In this document: positions 31,923 to 41,741 of the stretch, one piece after another
Layout of the letters: every line of letters starts with the position of its first letter
Numbering within the stretch: position 1 is the stretch's first letter
Translations under genes and position numbers: made by a program
Notes under the pieces: generated by a model
Seen by the model: the letters and a program-made list of their open reading frames with translations, nothing else
Told to the model about the DNA's origin: nothing
The model's database searches: none
NCBI GenBank assembly: GCA_963170755.1
Contig: OY720675.1
Coordinates: 112,930,821-112,994,820, forward strand
Source: Amphimallon solstitiale
Lineage: Eukaryota; Arthropoda; Insecta; Coleoptera; Scarabaeidae
Reading direction: 5' to 3'
Length of the DNA: 64,000 bases

Positions 31923-32602
31923 CTGTGTTCACAAAATGCAACTAGAGTAAAGTTAGATTCGAGTAAAGTCAAATAAGAGTTTACTAAGGTATTACTAGAG
32001 TAAGATTGTTTTATGAACTATACCAGAGTACTGTGTAGAGTACTTTCAATGATTTGAATCAACAATGACTGAGAGGAAGGAAACGAAGGTGTTATCATTT
32101 ACATGAAAGTCACGTTTCTCTTTTAATTAAGCATGTTGTGCGATGTTATACGAAAATCCGCTGCTATAGTATTGCAAAGAAACAAACAGAAGTAGAACGT
32201 GGGGAACTTCTAAGAAAAAAAGCCCTGCAATTTAATACTTTTTTATAACCAATAAATATTTCAAAAGGAATGTATTGTTTTTTTGAGTATATTTTTAAAT
32301 TTCCCTTAATAAATAAATATTTCAATATCCTCAGATGCAGATTTTAATTTTAAAGTTCATGTTCATACTTTCCAAAGATTTAATATCGGCTACCGATGTT
32401 ACAGTCAACATAATCTTTCAGTCAGTGCGCATGTCGAGTAAAATTTACCTACCTGTTATAACGAGTAGAAATAGTTAACTCTAGAGTAAACTCTTACTAT
32501 TTAGTGAACGACTTACTCTTTTTACTTTTGTTACGCAAAACAATTTATGATCGAGAGTTTTAACTCATAGTTAACTTGATAAGGTTTTGTAAACGCCGCC
32601 CT
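31923..32602. mobile_element. MITE inserted in the 31.7-kb repeat copy
   Basis: Ends GGCTGTGTTCACAAAA and (inverted) GGCGGCGTTTACAAAA are flanked by CTA on both sides, a 3-bp duplication as in PIF/Harbinger-type elements. Inner parts repeat AGAGTAA/GAGTTTACT-like words. Non-coding. Confidence 0.6.
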
Positions 32603-32907
32603 ACACGGAAAAGTATGTACGAAATTCAGCGAACTAAATATGTGATATTAGAATCAGACGACTCGCAGAAATTGGTAGCATCACTTAACTCCTATAATTT
32701 TGCTACCCAGTTAAGTTTTTGAAACAATTATGACAAGGCATTAAATAACTTATAAACATAATCTGAAATTTGGACATGCCAGGCATTCTAATTGCTTCGG
32801 TTGCTTGATATATACTTATGATATAACATTAAAAATTTATTTTACGGTGGTAATGACAAGTAAGACAAGTTTAAAATCTCACTTGTCAAAATCTTTTAAC
32901 CCAGTAA

Positions 32908-34014
32908 TGCCCGATCTCACCGACCTATCTTAAATTTTAAGCAACACTTAAAGTACTAAGTTCTACTTATTCTGTTGCACGGTACGTTTAAGGAGTACTT
33001 AAATATAAAATGGAATCTTAAATTTAAGCCGACGATATCGGAGGCTTAAAGCTTACTTAACCTATAAGTTTTGGTTGACAACGCACCTACACAAGAACAT
33101 AATTGTGGTTATATTTTCATTAAAAAGATGGAACGGGAATATTTTAATTTAATGCAAATGAATAATGATATTATAGATATAATTGTGTTAGATTTAGTGG
33201 TTAATGGAATTCCACGGCAAAAATTAATAATGAAACGATCATTTTAATAGTACCTATGCCCGACTTAATTTTTTTAATTATATTCGTCTGCGAAAAGAAA
33301 CCGTACTAGATTAGAACCTACATACAAATCCAAATGATGGCAATAATGAAATGTTCGAGCAACTCATACAAAATGGCGATATCCTTTAGGCATTAATGCT
33401 TTTAATAATAATGACAAAGGTTTTCAAGTTAGGAATTGATAAATTATATTTGATGTAGATAGAAAGTATAATATGCATTAGCAGTTTTAATAAATTATTA
33501 TCATGTCTTTTTATTTAAAATAAGTTTTAATTCAAATACAAACGAAAAAAATTCTACATTTATTTTTTGGCATATTAAATATGCATATTTAAATATGTAC
33601 ACATATTTTTGAAAAGTACATTTTATTAGAGTTAACAAAATTGTCCACCCAATTTGGGTTTATTTTCTTCAATTCCTCTAATTTTAATTGTAATTCAACT
33701 TGTAGAACTTGTACATTTGACAAACATGTGCAGCAAACGTGTGTTGAGGGTAGGTATTCGTTGCTGTAACCCAACTTTTACTACTATACGTTTTCTATAG
33801 AGCGGAGACTGAATACACTATTGTCATTGCTAGCTTCTATGGTAAAAATCTTTTGCCGCTCGATATGCATGTTTTCAGTACGTATAAGTTTAAGTCGGGA
33901 CTTAAATCAAACGGTGCAACTAAATAGGAGAATAAGTAACACTTATATTTAAGCAGTACTTAAATTTTTCATAGTTTAAGATTTGTCGGTGAGATCGGGC
34001 ATGAGAGAATCTCG
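32908..34014. mobile_element. Deleted inverted-repeat transposon (GCCCGATCTCACCGAC ends)
   Basis: ATGCCCGATCTCACCGAC at the left and GTCGGTGAGATCGGGCAT at the right are perfect inverted termini, with further subterminal pairs (TTAAATTTTAAG / CTTAAATTTTTCATAGTTTAAG). The plus-strand frame at 33128-33245 starts MEREYFNLMQMNNDIIDIIV and soon stops. A minus-strand piece (33589-33774) has a Leu/Glu/Lys-rich helix (QVELQLKLEELKKINPNWV). These may be remnants of the two Harbinger-type proteins, but no catalytic motif is left. Confidence 0.6.
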
Positions 34015-34886
34015 CTTCAAGTGAGCAGAGGCACTCACATCACTTTAGCTCAGCTCAGATCTCTAGTAAAAGGGAAGCGCCTATTAGCTGCTTTCTTTTT
34101 ACCATAAATCTCAGATAATATCACTTCACTTTAACTGAGGTTATACTTAGACACGTTCCATTTGTGTACAGCTGACAGACAAAGTGAGATTTTTACCTCC
34201 CCTCTTACCGATTCTGAGGTCGGTCAAAACTATCCTCACTACTGAGATTTAAATATCACTTAGTGGTGGTGGTAACACACATTTAAGATTTACATACTCA
34301 GTTTTATTATAGCAATGATTTAAGTAAGTTAGTAAGTTCAGAGTTTGACACAACTATGATTAATGACAAGTAAGGACACAGACTTAAAATCTCACTTGTC
34401 AATATCTTTTAACCTAGTGAGAGAAGCTCACTTGAAGTGAGCAGAAACGCTCACATCACTTTAGTTCAGCTCAGATCTCTAGTAAAAGGAAAGCGCCTCA
34501 TACACCTTTTGACATTTGTCATAATTATCTTTTGACATCTGTTATAGTTGTCATCCAAACATTTTAAATTTGTCAAGAATGTTTGCCTCCTAAACAGTAT
34601 AGCCAAATGTTATATAAAATATAGGTGTTAAAAAAATAATATTTAATAGCTTTATTTATAATATTTAATTTGTAACTGGCTTTCATGTAATAGTATTTTA
34701 CTATGGGAAGGTATATACCGTGGAATATTAATTAATTGGTTTAATTTTATTGTTTTGAAATTGATCTGACCGATCGAAAGTTGTAGCGGTATTAAATCGT
34801 CGTCTTTAGTTCGTACTTTGGCCGTGTCGGTTGCCAAAACGACTCGACTATACAAGGGTATTTACAAGCAAGAAGTTTTATTATAT

Positions 34887-35342
34887 TGTTGCGTTTTCGG
34901 GTTCGAAATAAACAACTCGTGCAAATGTTTTAAAACTGTCTGTATATTTGCACACTTAAAACTAATCACAATATAAAAATATAAAATAAACGTAACGCAC
35001 TTAAAACTATTACAATTTAAATTAACACACGTATTTATTTCTATCACTATTATTTATATCTGTAATATTTATGTATTTATTGTACTGTAATAAAAACTGC
35101 ACCGCTATTTATGTTTATTTAACCGTACGAAAACTATTCAATGAATGAATTCTTCCCGGGACACCGGTTGCTTTTATATCGGCATACAAAGACTCTGGAA
35201 TTTACGAGAAATCACTCGCTTCATTCTCGATAGCTCGAGAGACTGTCTGTCGCCTACGCAGTGGATGTATAGATGATTTATGATTTATTTACGGTGCGTC
35301 GCGCCAATGTTTACTTCTCTTTTGTGGACTTATTTCATTACA
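34887..35342 (-). repeat. Gypsy-2 3' LTR
   Basis: 456 bp, TGTTGCGTTTTCGGG...TTTCATTACA, preceded on the element strand by the purine tract CTTAAGAAGGGGGCAA (35343-35358). Confidence 0.85.
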
Positions 35343-36295
35343 TTGCCCCCTTCTTAAGAACTGCGTTTCGTCCCGAAACACGCTATTCCATGTTCTTGTT
35401 GGTGGATGACGGATTCTACATTGGGACCCACGGGTGCACCCAGATGTCTTGTGGAAATGGCAATGCACCGTCTTCGGTTGTATAACGGGCTGATTGGGCC
35501 GATAGCTGCATACGACTATTTCCATACTAGTATGCCGAAACACCACCTCCAGCATGTTTCTTACGATTCTCTATTCCAGACGGTCTAATCCGCAGCCCAG
35601 CTTCGGAATTGCCAGCTTCTTTGTGTTTTGTTCGAGTGCACGTCCTCGTATGCATGATAGGTCGGCTTTTCGTTGGAAACTTCCTTTGTGACCAGATGAA
35701 AGGTAGATCGTCCGTCACGCTTTATCTCCAGAGTTCTACCAACCCTTGGCTTTTGTCGGATCAGTTCATTGACCCCGCCATATCTCCTCTTGAACTCCAC
35801 GGCAATCCCTCTACGCATACATAGGTCCTGGGCCACACAGTGAGCTAAGGCATAATCACAGGGTACCGTAAAAAGATCCGGTTGCTTCTCCGTGGTAATT
35901 CCAAAACGAGCCTTCCTGGTACCAGAATATTCATGCATGAAATTCCCATAAGTTGGCTCTCTATCTTTACTGATAATTTGTCGCACATCCGTTACTTCGT
36001 CGTTGTTACGTCCATGGTACGGGGCCAATCGGTTGAAATGCACCACCCTTGGCTTACTATGGGGTGTTCGTCTTATGCGATAAACCACGTCATTTATTCG
36101 CTTTAGTACTTCGTATGGTCCCTCCCAGTGTTGTTGGAGCTTTGGGGACAGGCCTCGTTGACGCTGAGGATTATATAACCAAACAAGGTCCCCTTCTTGA
36201 TAACCACCTCTTTCGGCTTGCACGTCGTAACGAACTTTCATCCTGTCGCTGGCATCCTGAATATGATGGCGTACTCGCTCGTGGGCATCCTCCAA
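35289..36295 (-). pseudogene. Integrase tail + OARD1/TARG1-like macrodomain + CCCH zinc finger (gypsy-2)
   Basis: The open frame from 36295 first carries the GPY/F-like integrase end (GDLVWLYNPQRQRGLS, WEGPYEVLKRI, residues ~35-75) and a linker. From residue ~139 it reads DLFTVPCDYALAHCVAQDL, MRRGIAVEFKRRYGGVNEL and FHLVTKEVSNEKPTY, then in the next frame IPKLGCGLDRLE and MLEVVFRHTSMEIVVC. These are the landmarks of the OARD1 (TARG1) macrodomain group, ADP-ribosyl-acylester hydrolases. The Lys of VTKE (residue 204) and the Asp of GCGLDRL (codon 35583-35585), matching the catalytic Lys and Asp of TARG1, are present. A frameshift near 35630 and a TAG (35571-35573) break it. The zinc finger CHFHKTSGCTRGSQCRIRH (C-x7-C-x5-C-x3-H, 35406-35462) follows. 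Such a domain could remove ADP-ribose from element or host proteins, and the finger could bind RNA; both roles are inference. Confidence 0.85.
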
Positions 36296-36302
36296 CCTCC
36301 GC

Positions 36303-37490
36303 CTAAGTCCGCTGACGTAGTTTTCTCCTGCCAGGTTTTTTTCCAGGCTTACAGCCGAACTTTAGGTCACACGGCAGCCTGAGCTCCCTTCCGAATAATA
36401 AATTTGCTGGAGGTTGACCGGTAGTCTCGTGGACCGCAGCTCTATAAGCCATGAGGAACAGGGGCAAATGTTCATCCCAGTTTCTTTGATGGTTTGCCAC
36501 TACCTTCGACAGGTGTTTTAGCATTGTCCTGTTCATGCGTTCCACCATTGCATCTGACTGCGGATGCAGCGGCGTCGTTCGTGTTTTCCTAATGCCCAGA
36601 AGATCGCAAATATTCTGGAATAAAGTCGATTCAAAATTCCTCTCTTGATCAGAATGGAGTTCCAAGGGTGCACCAAACCGACTAACAAATTCCTTCACGA
36701 GCACTTCCGCGACTGTTGCGGCTTCTTGGTTAGGCAAGGCATAGGCTTCGACCCATTTAGTAAAGTAATCCATTACGACAATTACGTATTTATTCCCACT
36801 GTCAGTCTCAGGGAATGGCCCAGCCGCATCTATAGCAATCCTTTTAAATGGGCTTCCTACATTGTACTGCTTCATGGGGGCACGTCGACGTCTTTGGGGT
36901 CCATTGCTGGCGGCACAAGTTGCACATTTTCGGCACCATTCCTTTACGTCTCGTGTGCAATTCACCCAATAAAATCGTTGGCGCACTTTCTCGAGTGTCT
37001 TATGTACGCCGAAGTGTCCTCCGGAGCTGTCATCGTGGGGCTGTTGCAGTACATCAGGTATCCTTTTCTTAGGGATGACCACCTGTATCCTTTGCCCTTC
37101 TCCATCTGGGTTCTCCACAACACGCTTAAGTAGGCCATTTTCCACCTTCAGAGAGTCCCATTGAGCCCAGTAGGATTTTAGTCCCTGTGAAAGAAGAGCT
37201 ACTTCTTGCCAAGCCGGTCTGTGACCAGTACCTTTCCAAACCATCAAGGAACCAGCTTCCTGATCGATCCTTAAATTGTCAGGTTGCCACTGATCGTCAA
37301 CCACGGTAGTTCTGAGTGTGTTGGCCGATTTTTCTTCTACCCGGTTGCAATGCTTGCAGTCTTCTGGACATGGTCTCCTTAAAAGAGCATCAGCGTTTTG
37401 GTGTTTAAGACCGGCTCGGTTCGATGTCGAAATCGTATTCCTGCAGTCTCTCAATCCACCTGGCCACCTGACCTTCAGGGTTCTTGACAT
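36303..37490 (-). pseudogene. Gypsy-2 integrase
   Basis: 395 residues with an N-terminal overlap with the end of RNase H. Zinc-binding part: GGHFGVHKTLEKVRQRFYW, then WCRKCATCAASNG. Core: RIAIDAAGPFPETDSGNKY (first Asp), LELHSDQERNFEST (second Asp) and HPQSDAMVERMNRTML (Glu). A FGRELRLPCDLKFG block follows before the frame is lost near 36303; the C-terminal module continues in the next frame at 36295. All three catalytic acids are visible. One Gly of the usual SDQG motif is Glu. The enzyme would join LTR ends to host DNA with a 4-bp stagger, agreeing with the 4-bp duplication of gypsy-1. Confidence 0.88.
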
Positions 37491-38750
37491 GGAAGAGCCA
37501 CTTCAACGCTGCATGATCTGTTCTAATCGAGAACTTCCTTCCATATAGGTATTTGTAAAAATGTTCAATGGACTTCACCACCGCCAGTAGCTCATGTCTG
37601 GTCACGCAGTAGTTCCGTTCGGGCTTGGAAAGCGTCTTGCTGAAATATCCGATTACTTTCTCTTGCCCTTCTTGTACCTGGGAGAGTAGGCCGCCATTCC
37701 CAACATTGCTAGCATCAGTGTCCAAAATAAATTTACCAACTGGCAACGGATAACTCAGGATTGGTGCACTTATCAGAGTCTGCTTTAGTACTTCGAAAGA
37801 CGCTTGACATTCGCTATTCCAGTGGAAAGGCCCTTTTTATGTCAGGGGCTTTGCAATGTTGGCGAGCCCCGGGACGTATCGCCGATAGTACGTGCACAAT
37901 CCCAGAAAACTTCTCACCTCATGCTTGTCCTTTGGGATGGGCCATTTTCGCACGGCTTCTATCTTCTCTGGATCGACAACAATCCCTTTTCCAGATACCA
38001 CATGCCCAAGGTAACTTACTTCTCTGCGGAAAAGGTGACACTTCTTAGGGCTCAACTTCAGGTTTGCACCTCGTAGCCTTCGGAATACCTCCTCCAAATT
38101 CTTCACGTGATCTTGAAAGGTTTTCTCAACTACAATCACGTCATCAAGGTACACCAGGCAAGTGTTCCACGAGAGTCCCTTTAACACTGTGTCCATAAGT
38201 CGCTCGAAGGTAGCAGGCGCATTACATAACCCAAAAGGCATGACCGTAAAATGCCACTGGCCCGCCCCATAGTGAACGTAGTCTTTTCTTTATCGCTAGG
38301 CTCCATTCCCACTTGCCAATAACCACTCTTCAAATCCAAGGTGGAAAACCATTTCGTCCCAGCCAAAGTGTCCAATGTGTCGTCTATATGTGGCAAAGGA
38401 TAGCTGTCTTTCTTCGTCACCTCATTAAGTCGGCGATAGTTTACGCAGAATCTGGTTGACCCATTCTTCTTCCGCACAAGTACCACTGGCGAAGCCCAAG
38501 GACTGTTAGAAGGCTCAATTATACCTTCGCTCTTCATGTCTCGTACAATTTGTTCGGCTTCTTGACGTTTTGCCAATGGTAGTCTTCTGGGTGCTTGGCG
38601 AATTGGGTTTGCATCGCCTGTATCGATCTTATGCGTGACTACATTGGTTCTTCCTTTGGTGCCATTCTTGATTCCAAAGACATCCCGATATCGGCATATC
38701 AGGTCTCTAACTTGCTGTTGTTCCTTCTTACTCAGACCTCGGCAAGCCAA
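37405..38750 (-). pseudogene. Gypsy-2 reverse transcriptase and RNase H
   Basis: Three consecutive frames. 38181-38750: RT start (IIEPSNSPWASPVVLVRKKN, RFCVNYRRLNEVTKKDSYPL, FSTLDLKSGYWQV). 37837-38241: MPFGLCNAPATFERLM, then VYLDDVIVVEK with the catalytic YLDD, and VRSFLGLCTYYRRYV. 37405-37746: RNase H (ILDTDASNVGNGGLL, RNYCVTRHELLAVV, IRTDHAALKWL). A one-base loss near 38265 separates the first two pieces, and a further break lies near 37790-37840. Catalytic residues are kept, so decay is recent. The pieces synthesise and trim the cDNA of the element when intact. Confidence 0.9.
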
Positions 38751-38915
38751 ATTGATGATGTTTCGGAGCTCTTCTGGAACGTCAGCAAGCGTACCCGCTT
38801 CCGCTTAATCTTGATGAATGATGGCGAACACGGGACAACACCATCCCAATACACTGTCTTTTTTCAACGTAACGGGGTAATAATTGACGTTCATTACCCT
38901 TACTGGCACGGTTCT

Positions 38916-39398
38916 CTAGGATCTTACCAGTGCCTTTGCAATCATTATTCCTCGGCCCACTTCTTCATCATCAACCTTTGGCTCCATCATCGTAACCTTC
39001 CCTTCAGTCAGGTCCCCTTCCATGCAAGTTTCCAGGATCATCTCAGTCCGCTCACCCAGGACAGCGTCCTCTGCCAGCACAATACGTATGGAATGGTTAT
39101 TTATAGAACGGAGGACAAGTTCTTCATTGCCTATCTTCAAGACGCCCAATTTCAGGTCCAACTGGAACCCATATAGCTTCATCACATCCATTCCCAAAAT
39201 AGCGTCTTCCTCTATGTCTGCAACCAGGACGCGATGTTGGATTGATACTGGTCTAATGCCGATCTTCACATCAACTTCTCCTTTTACGGTAGCCGCTTCG
39301 CATGTTGCTGTTCTCAGTTGCCATTTGCTGTGTAGTAACGGCTTCTTCTTTTGAATCACATCGGGTCGCACTATGGTTTTCGTCGACCCAGTGTCCAA
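38916..39398 (-). pseudogene. Gypsy-2 protease region
   Basis: The frame opens with MDTGSTKTIVRPDVI (retropepsin DTG active site) and contains DIEEDAILGMDVM (the flap-distal ILG motif). An extension rich in Glu follows, linking to RT. Frame changes between 38750 and 38916 break the join to RT, and the frame upstream of 39398 is not the gag frame. The domain would cut Gag-Pol. Confidence 0.8.
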
Positions 39399-39502
39399 TA
39401 GGCCGGCAAAGTTTCTTCCTTCCAGAATAACATCAACGTAGAGGTTATTGGCATGGTGTTGCAGAGATGCAATTTGTGCTATTGAGTTTTCCTGCTGCTA
39501 CG

Positions 39503-40901
39503 CTATGGGTTTCTTCTTGCATTTGCTTGGCCCATCTTAGCACAATTCCGGCATCGAAGCGTTTTTTTCTTAGGTTGCACCTGACTCATTATTCGTCGGA
39601 CTACCTGTTCTAAGGATTCTTCGGCTTCTGGAAGATCTCTGGTAAAACATACTCTTGCAGGGTTTCGAGAGGCTAGCTTTGCGGTTTCGAACTCCAGACT
39701 ATGTGCCAAAGCATCAATTAGGGTTTTTGGTCTTGCCTCAGTGCTTGCTGTGTATCGCCATCTCGAAGACCATCTATGAATATCTGCACAGCCAACTGTT
39801 CCTAGAAGCTATCTGGAGACGTTGGATACGCCAGACGAAACAAACGGGCGATATCCGCTTCGAATTCTTGAAGGCTTTCACCCTTTTTCTGCAGACGATT
39901 CTTCAATTGTATATGATAAACCTGCCTGCCCATACCTCATCTCAAGACGCTTGATCAATTGAGGGTAGTCTTGACACTCCTCCGGAAGTAAGGTCTGTAG
40001 AACGTCACTGGCCTCTCGTCTTAATGACACAATCAGAGCAGTAGCTTTCTCCGGGGACGTCCATCCATTTGCTCCTGCAGCGGCTTCGAATTGTTTCAGG
40101 TACGTCACCCATGACGTCTTTGCATCGAAGGTGGGAGGTTTTACCTTTGCCTTTGCCGTTCGGCAGATCTCCAAGCTTTCGCTTGAGGTGTCATGGGGAC
40201 TGCAGTCGTTCATCGCTGGCAATGGAAGCTGAACTTTAAATTCGTCCCTCAATCTCTGTTCTACAGCTTCGATGGCTTCAGAGAATTCATGTCTCAAATT
40301 CGATGAATTCTTCTGAATGTCTTCCTCGAGTTGTTTTTAATTACTTGCAATTTCGTTTCTTAAAGTTTTTTCCAAAATCTTTGAATTATTTAACATCTCA
40401 TCTTTTAGAGTCTCCATAGTAATCTCGAATTGTAACATCTCATCTTTTAGGGTCTCCATAGTAGTCTCGAATTGTTTTGAATTATTTGCAATTTCGTCTT
40501 TTAAAGTTAACATCTCATCATTTAGAGTTTTTGAATTATCTGCAATTTCATCTTTTAGAGTCCCCATAGTAGTCTCGAAATGTTTTGAATTATTCGCAAT
40601 TTCATTTTTTAAAGCTTTTGAATTATTTGCCATTTCACTTTTTAAAGCTTTTGAATTATTTGCCATTTCATCTTTTAAAGCTTTTGAAATATTTGCAATT
40701 TCTTTTAGTCTCCATAGTTAAGCTTTGAACAGCCTGTACTTGAAACAAATATTTTTCGGGATCCTTACCTTACCTTCATTTATTAGAATGTCACGAAGCC
40801 TGTCCTAGAGATCTATTTTTTCCAGACGTATCTGCGTCCCTTTCTTCTAATTTTGCCCTTAATTCGGAGACCTTTAATTCTTCCAAACGTTTGGTAGCCA
40901 T
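39503..40901 (-). pseudogene. Gypsy-2 Gag with SAP-like start
   Basis: The ATG at 40899-40901 gives MATKRLEELKVSELRAKLE, a SAP-like helix-extended-loop-helix motif, but the frame is lost at an A6 run (about 40816-40821). A coiled-coil part (40337-40666) has many imperfect repeats of the TLKDEIANNSK type. The capsid part (39878-40297) reads VKPPTFDAKTSWVTYLKQFE and TALIVSLRREASDVLQTLL, typical of insect gypsy Gag. 39503-39709 ends in CRNCAKMGQANARRNP, a decayed CCHC zinc knuckle. The repeats probably make the coiled coil variable in length between copies. Confidence 0.8.
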
Positions 40902-40923
40902 TTTTTTTGCACTTATTGTTCAA

Positions 40924-40938
40924 CCCACACTGACACCA
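40924..40938 (-). promoter_or_regulatory. Primer-binding site of gypsy-2
   Basis: TGGTGTCAGTGTGGG on the minus strand, three bases inside the 5' LTR. It matches the gypsy-1 site (TGGTGTCAGAAGTGGG) except for a mismatch/gap in the middle. Leu-tRNA-like. Confidence 0.6.
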
Positions 40939-40941
40939 AAT

Positions 40942-41273
40942 TGCTGCGTTTTCGGGTTCGAAATAAACAACTCGTGCAAATGTTTTAAAACTGTTTGTAT
41001 ATTTACTCACTTAAAACTAATCACAATATAAAAATATAAAATAAACGTAACGCACTTAAAACTACTACAATTTAGATTAACACTCGTATTTATTTCTGTC
41101 ACTACTATTTATATCTGTAATATTTATGTATTTATTGCACTGTAATAAAAACTGCACCGTTCACTTATTTATGTTTATGTAACCGTACGAAAACTATTCA
41201 AAGAATGAATTCTTCCCGGAGCACCGGCTGCTTTTATATCGGCATACAAAGACTCTGGAATTTACGAGAAATC
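40942..41273 (-). repeat. Gypsy-2 5' LTR, truncated
   Basis: Matches 34887-35218 of the other LTR up to TTTACGAGAAATC, then changes to unrelated sequence. The upstream ~125 bp of the LTR and the target duplication are lost. Confidence 0.85.
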
Positions 41274-41738
41274 TTTCAAATATTGTAAATCCGGATTATG
41301 GTTAAATTTTATTTCATTTTTATATACCTACAATAGATAATAATGAAACCCTATTTACTGTTTTTTTAATATTGAATGCTAATATAATACTTTTGAATAA
41401 AATTTATTATACATGGGCGAGATAGGGGAATACGGTTCAGTTTCATTCAGACTAAACCGACTCGTGTTTTGTTGGCTCTCGGGGAAACCGGTAGGTAATA
41501 CGGTGCCCGAGAGCCGACAAAACACGAGTCGGTCTAGTCTGAGTGAAACTGAACCGTATTCCCCTATTTCGCCCATGTATAAAATTTATAATACATAATT
41601 CATTGCCAAAGCTGTATGCAAAATATGTCTTGGTAATATGTTTATCTGTCGATACAGGCTGATTCATATTAAATAGAAGGTTGGTTTAAATTTGACAAAG
41701 TTTACAGATTTTGTGCTTGAGGGAAAATGGATGTGGAA
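41274..41738. other. Spacer with one hairpin MITE
   Basis: Non-coding. It contains the palindromic MITE at 41410-41579. Confidence 0.5.
41410..41579. mobile_element. 170-bp hairpin MITE
   Basis: TACATGGGCGAGATAGGGGA... pairs with ...TCCCCTATTTCGCCCATGTA over ~75 bp per arm, and the loop contains GGGGAAACCGGTAGGTAATAC. TA flanks both ends, pointing to a Tc1/mariner-type mover. All ORFs in it are palindrome shadows. Confidence 0.85.
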
Positions 41739-41741
41739 TAA

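Larger units (their letters stand above)
31099..34886. other. Repeat-dense non-coding region
   Basis: Two tandem copies of a ~420-bp repeat lie at about 31685-34080 and 34090-34515 (shared blocks ATAAATCTCAGATAATATCAC, CACTACTGAGATTTAAATATCAC, AAAATCTCACTTGTCAA, CTCAGATCTCTAGTAAAAG). The first copy is split by two insertions, listed separately. Near 34652-34855 a minus-strand frame reads YSRVVLATDTAKVRTKDDDL, faintly like the start of a BEL/Pao protease, but it is too short to call. Confidence 0.6.
34887..41273 (-). mobile_element. Gypsy-2: Ty3/gypsy element with macrodomain and CCCH finger
   Basis: The 3' LTR at 34887-35342 (TGTTGCG...CATTACA) and the truncated 5' LTR at 40942-41273 flank gag, protease, RT, RNase H, integrase and an unusual C-terminal extension, all on the minus strand in the usual order. 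Several frameshifts and a cut-off LTR show it is dead. It belongs to the gypsy-1 family: same LTR layout, SAP-like Gag start, TLKDE repeats and C-terminal zinc finger. Confidence 0.92.

Noticed and set aside
34652..34855. BEL/Pao protease remnant on the minus strand
   Set aside because: Only a faint likeness over ~20 residues (VLATDTAKVRTKDDDLIPL) and no DSG/DTG active site; not enough to call.
41379..41667. Three overlapping ORFs on both strands
   Set aside because: They are mirror translations of the palindromic MITE at 41410-41579.
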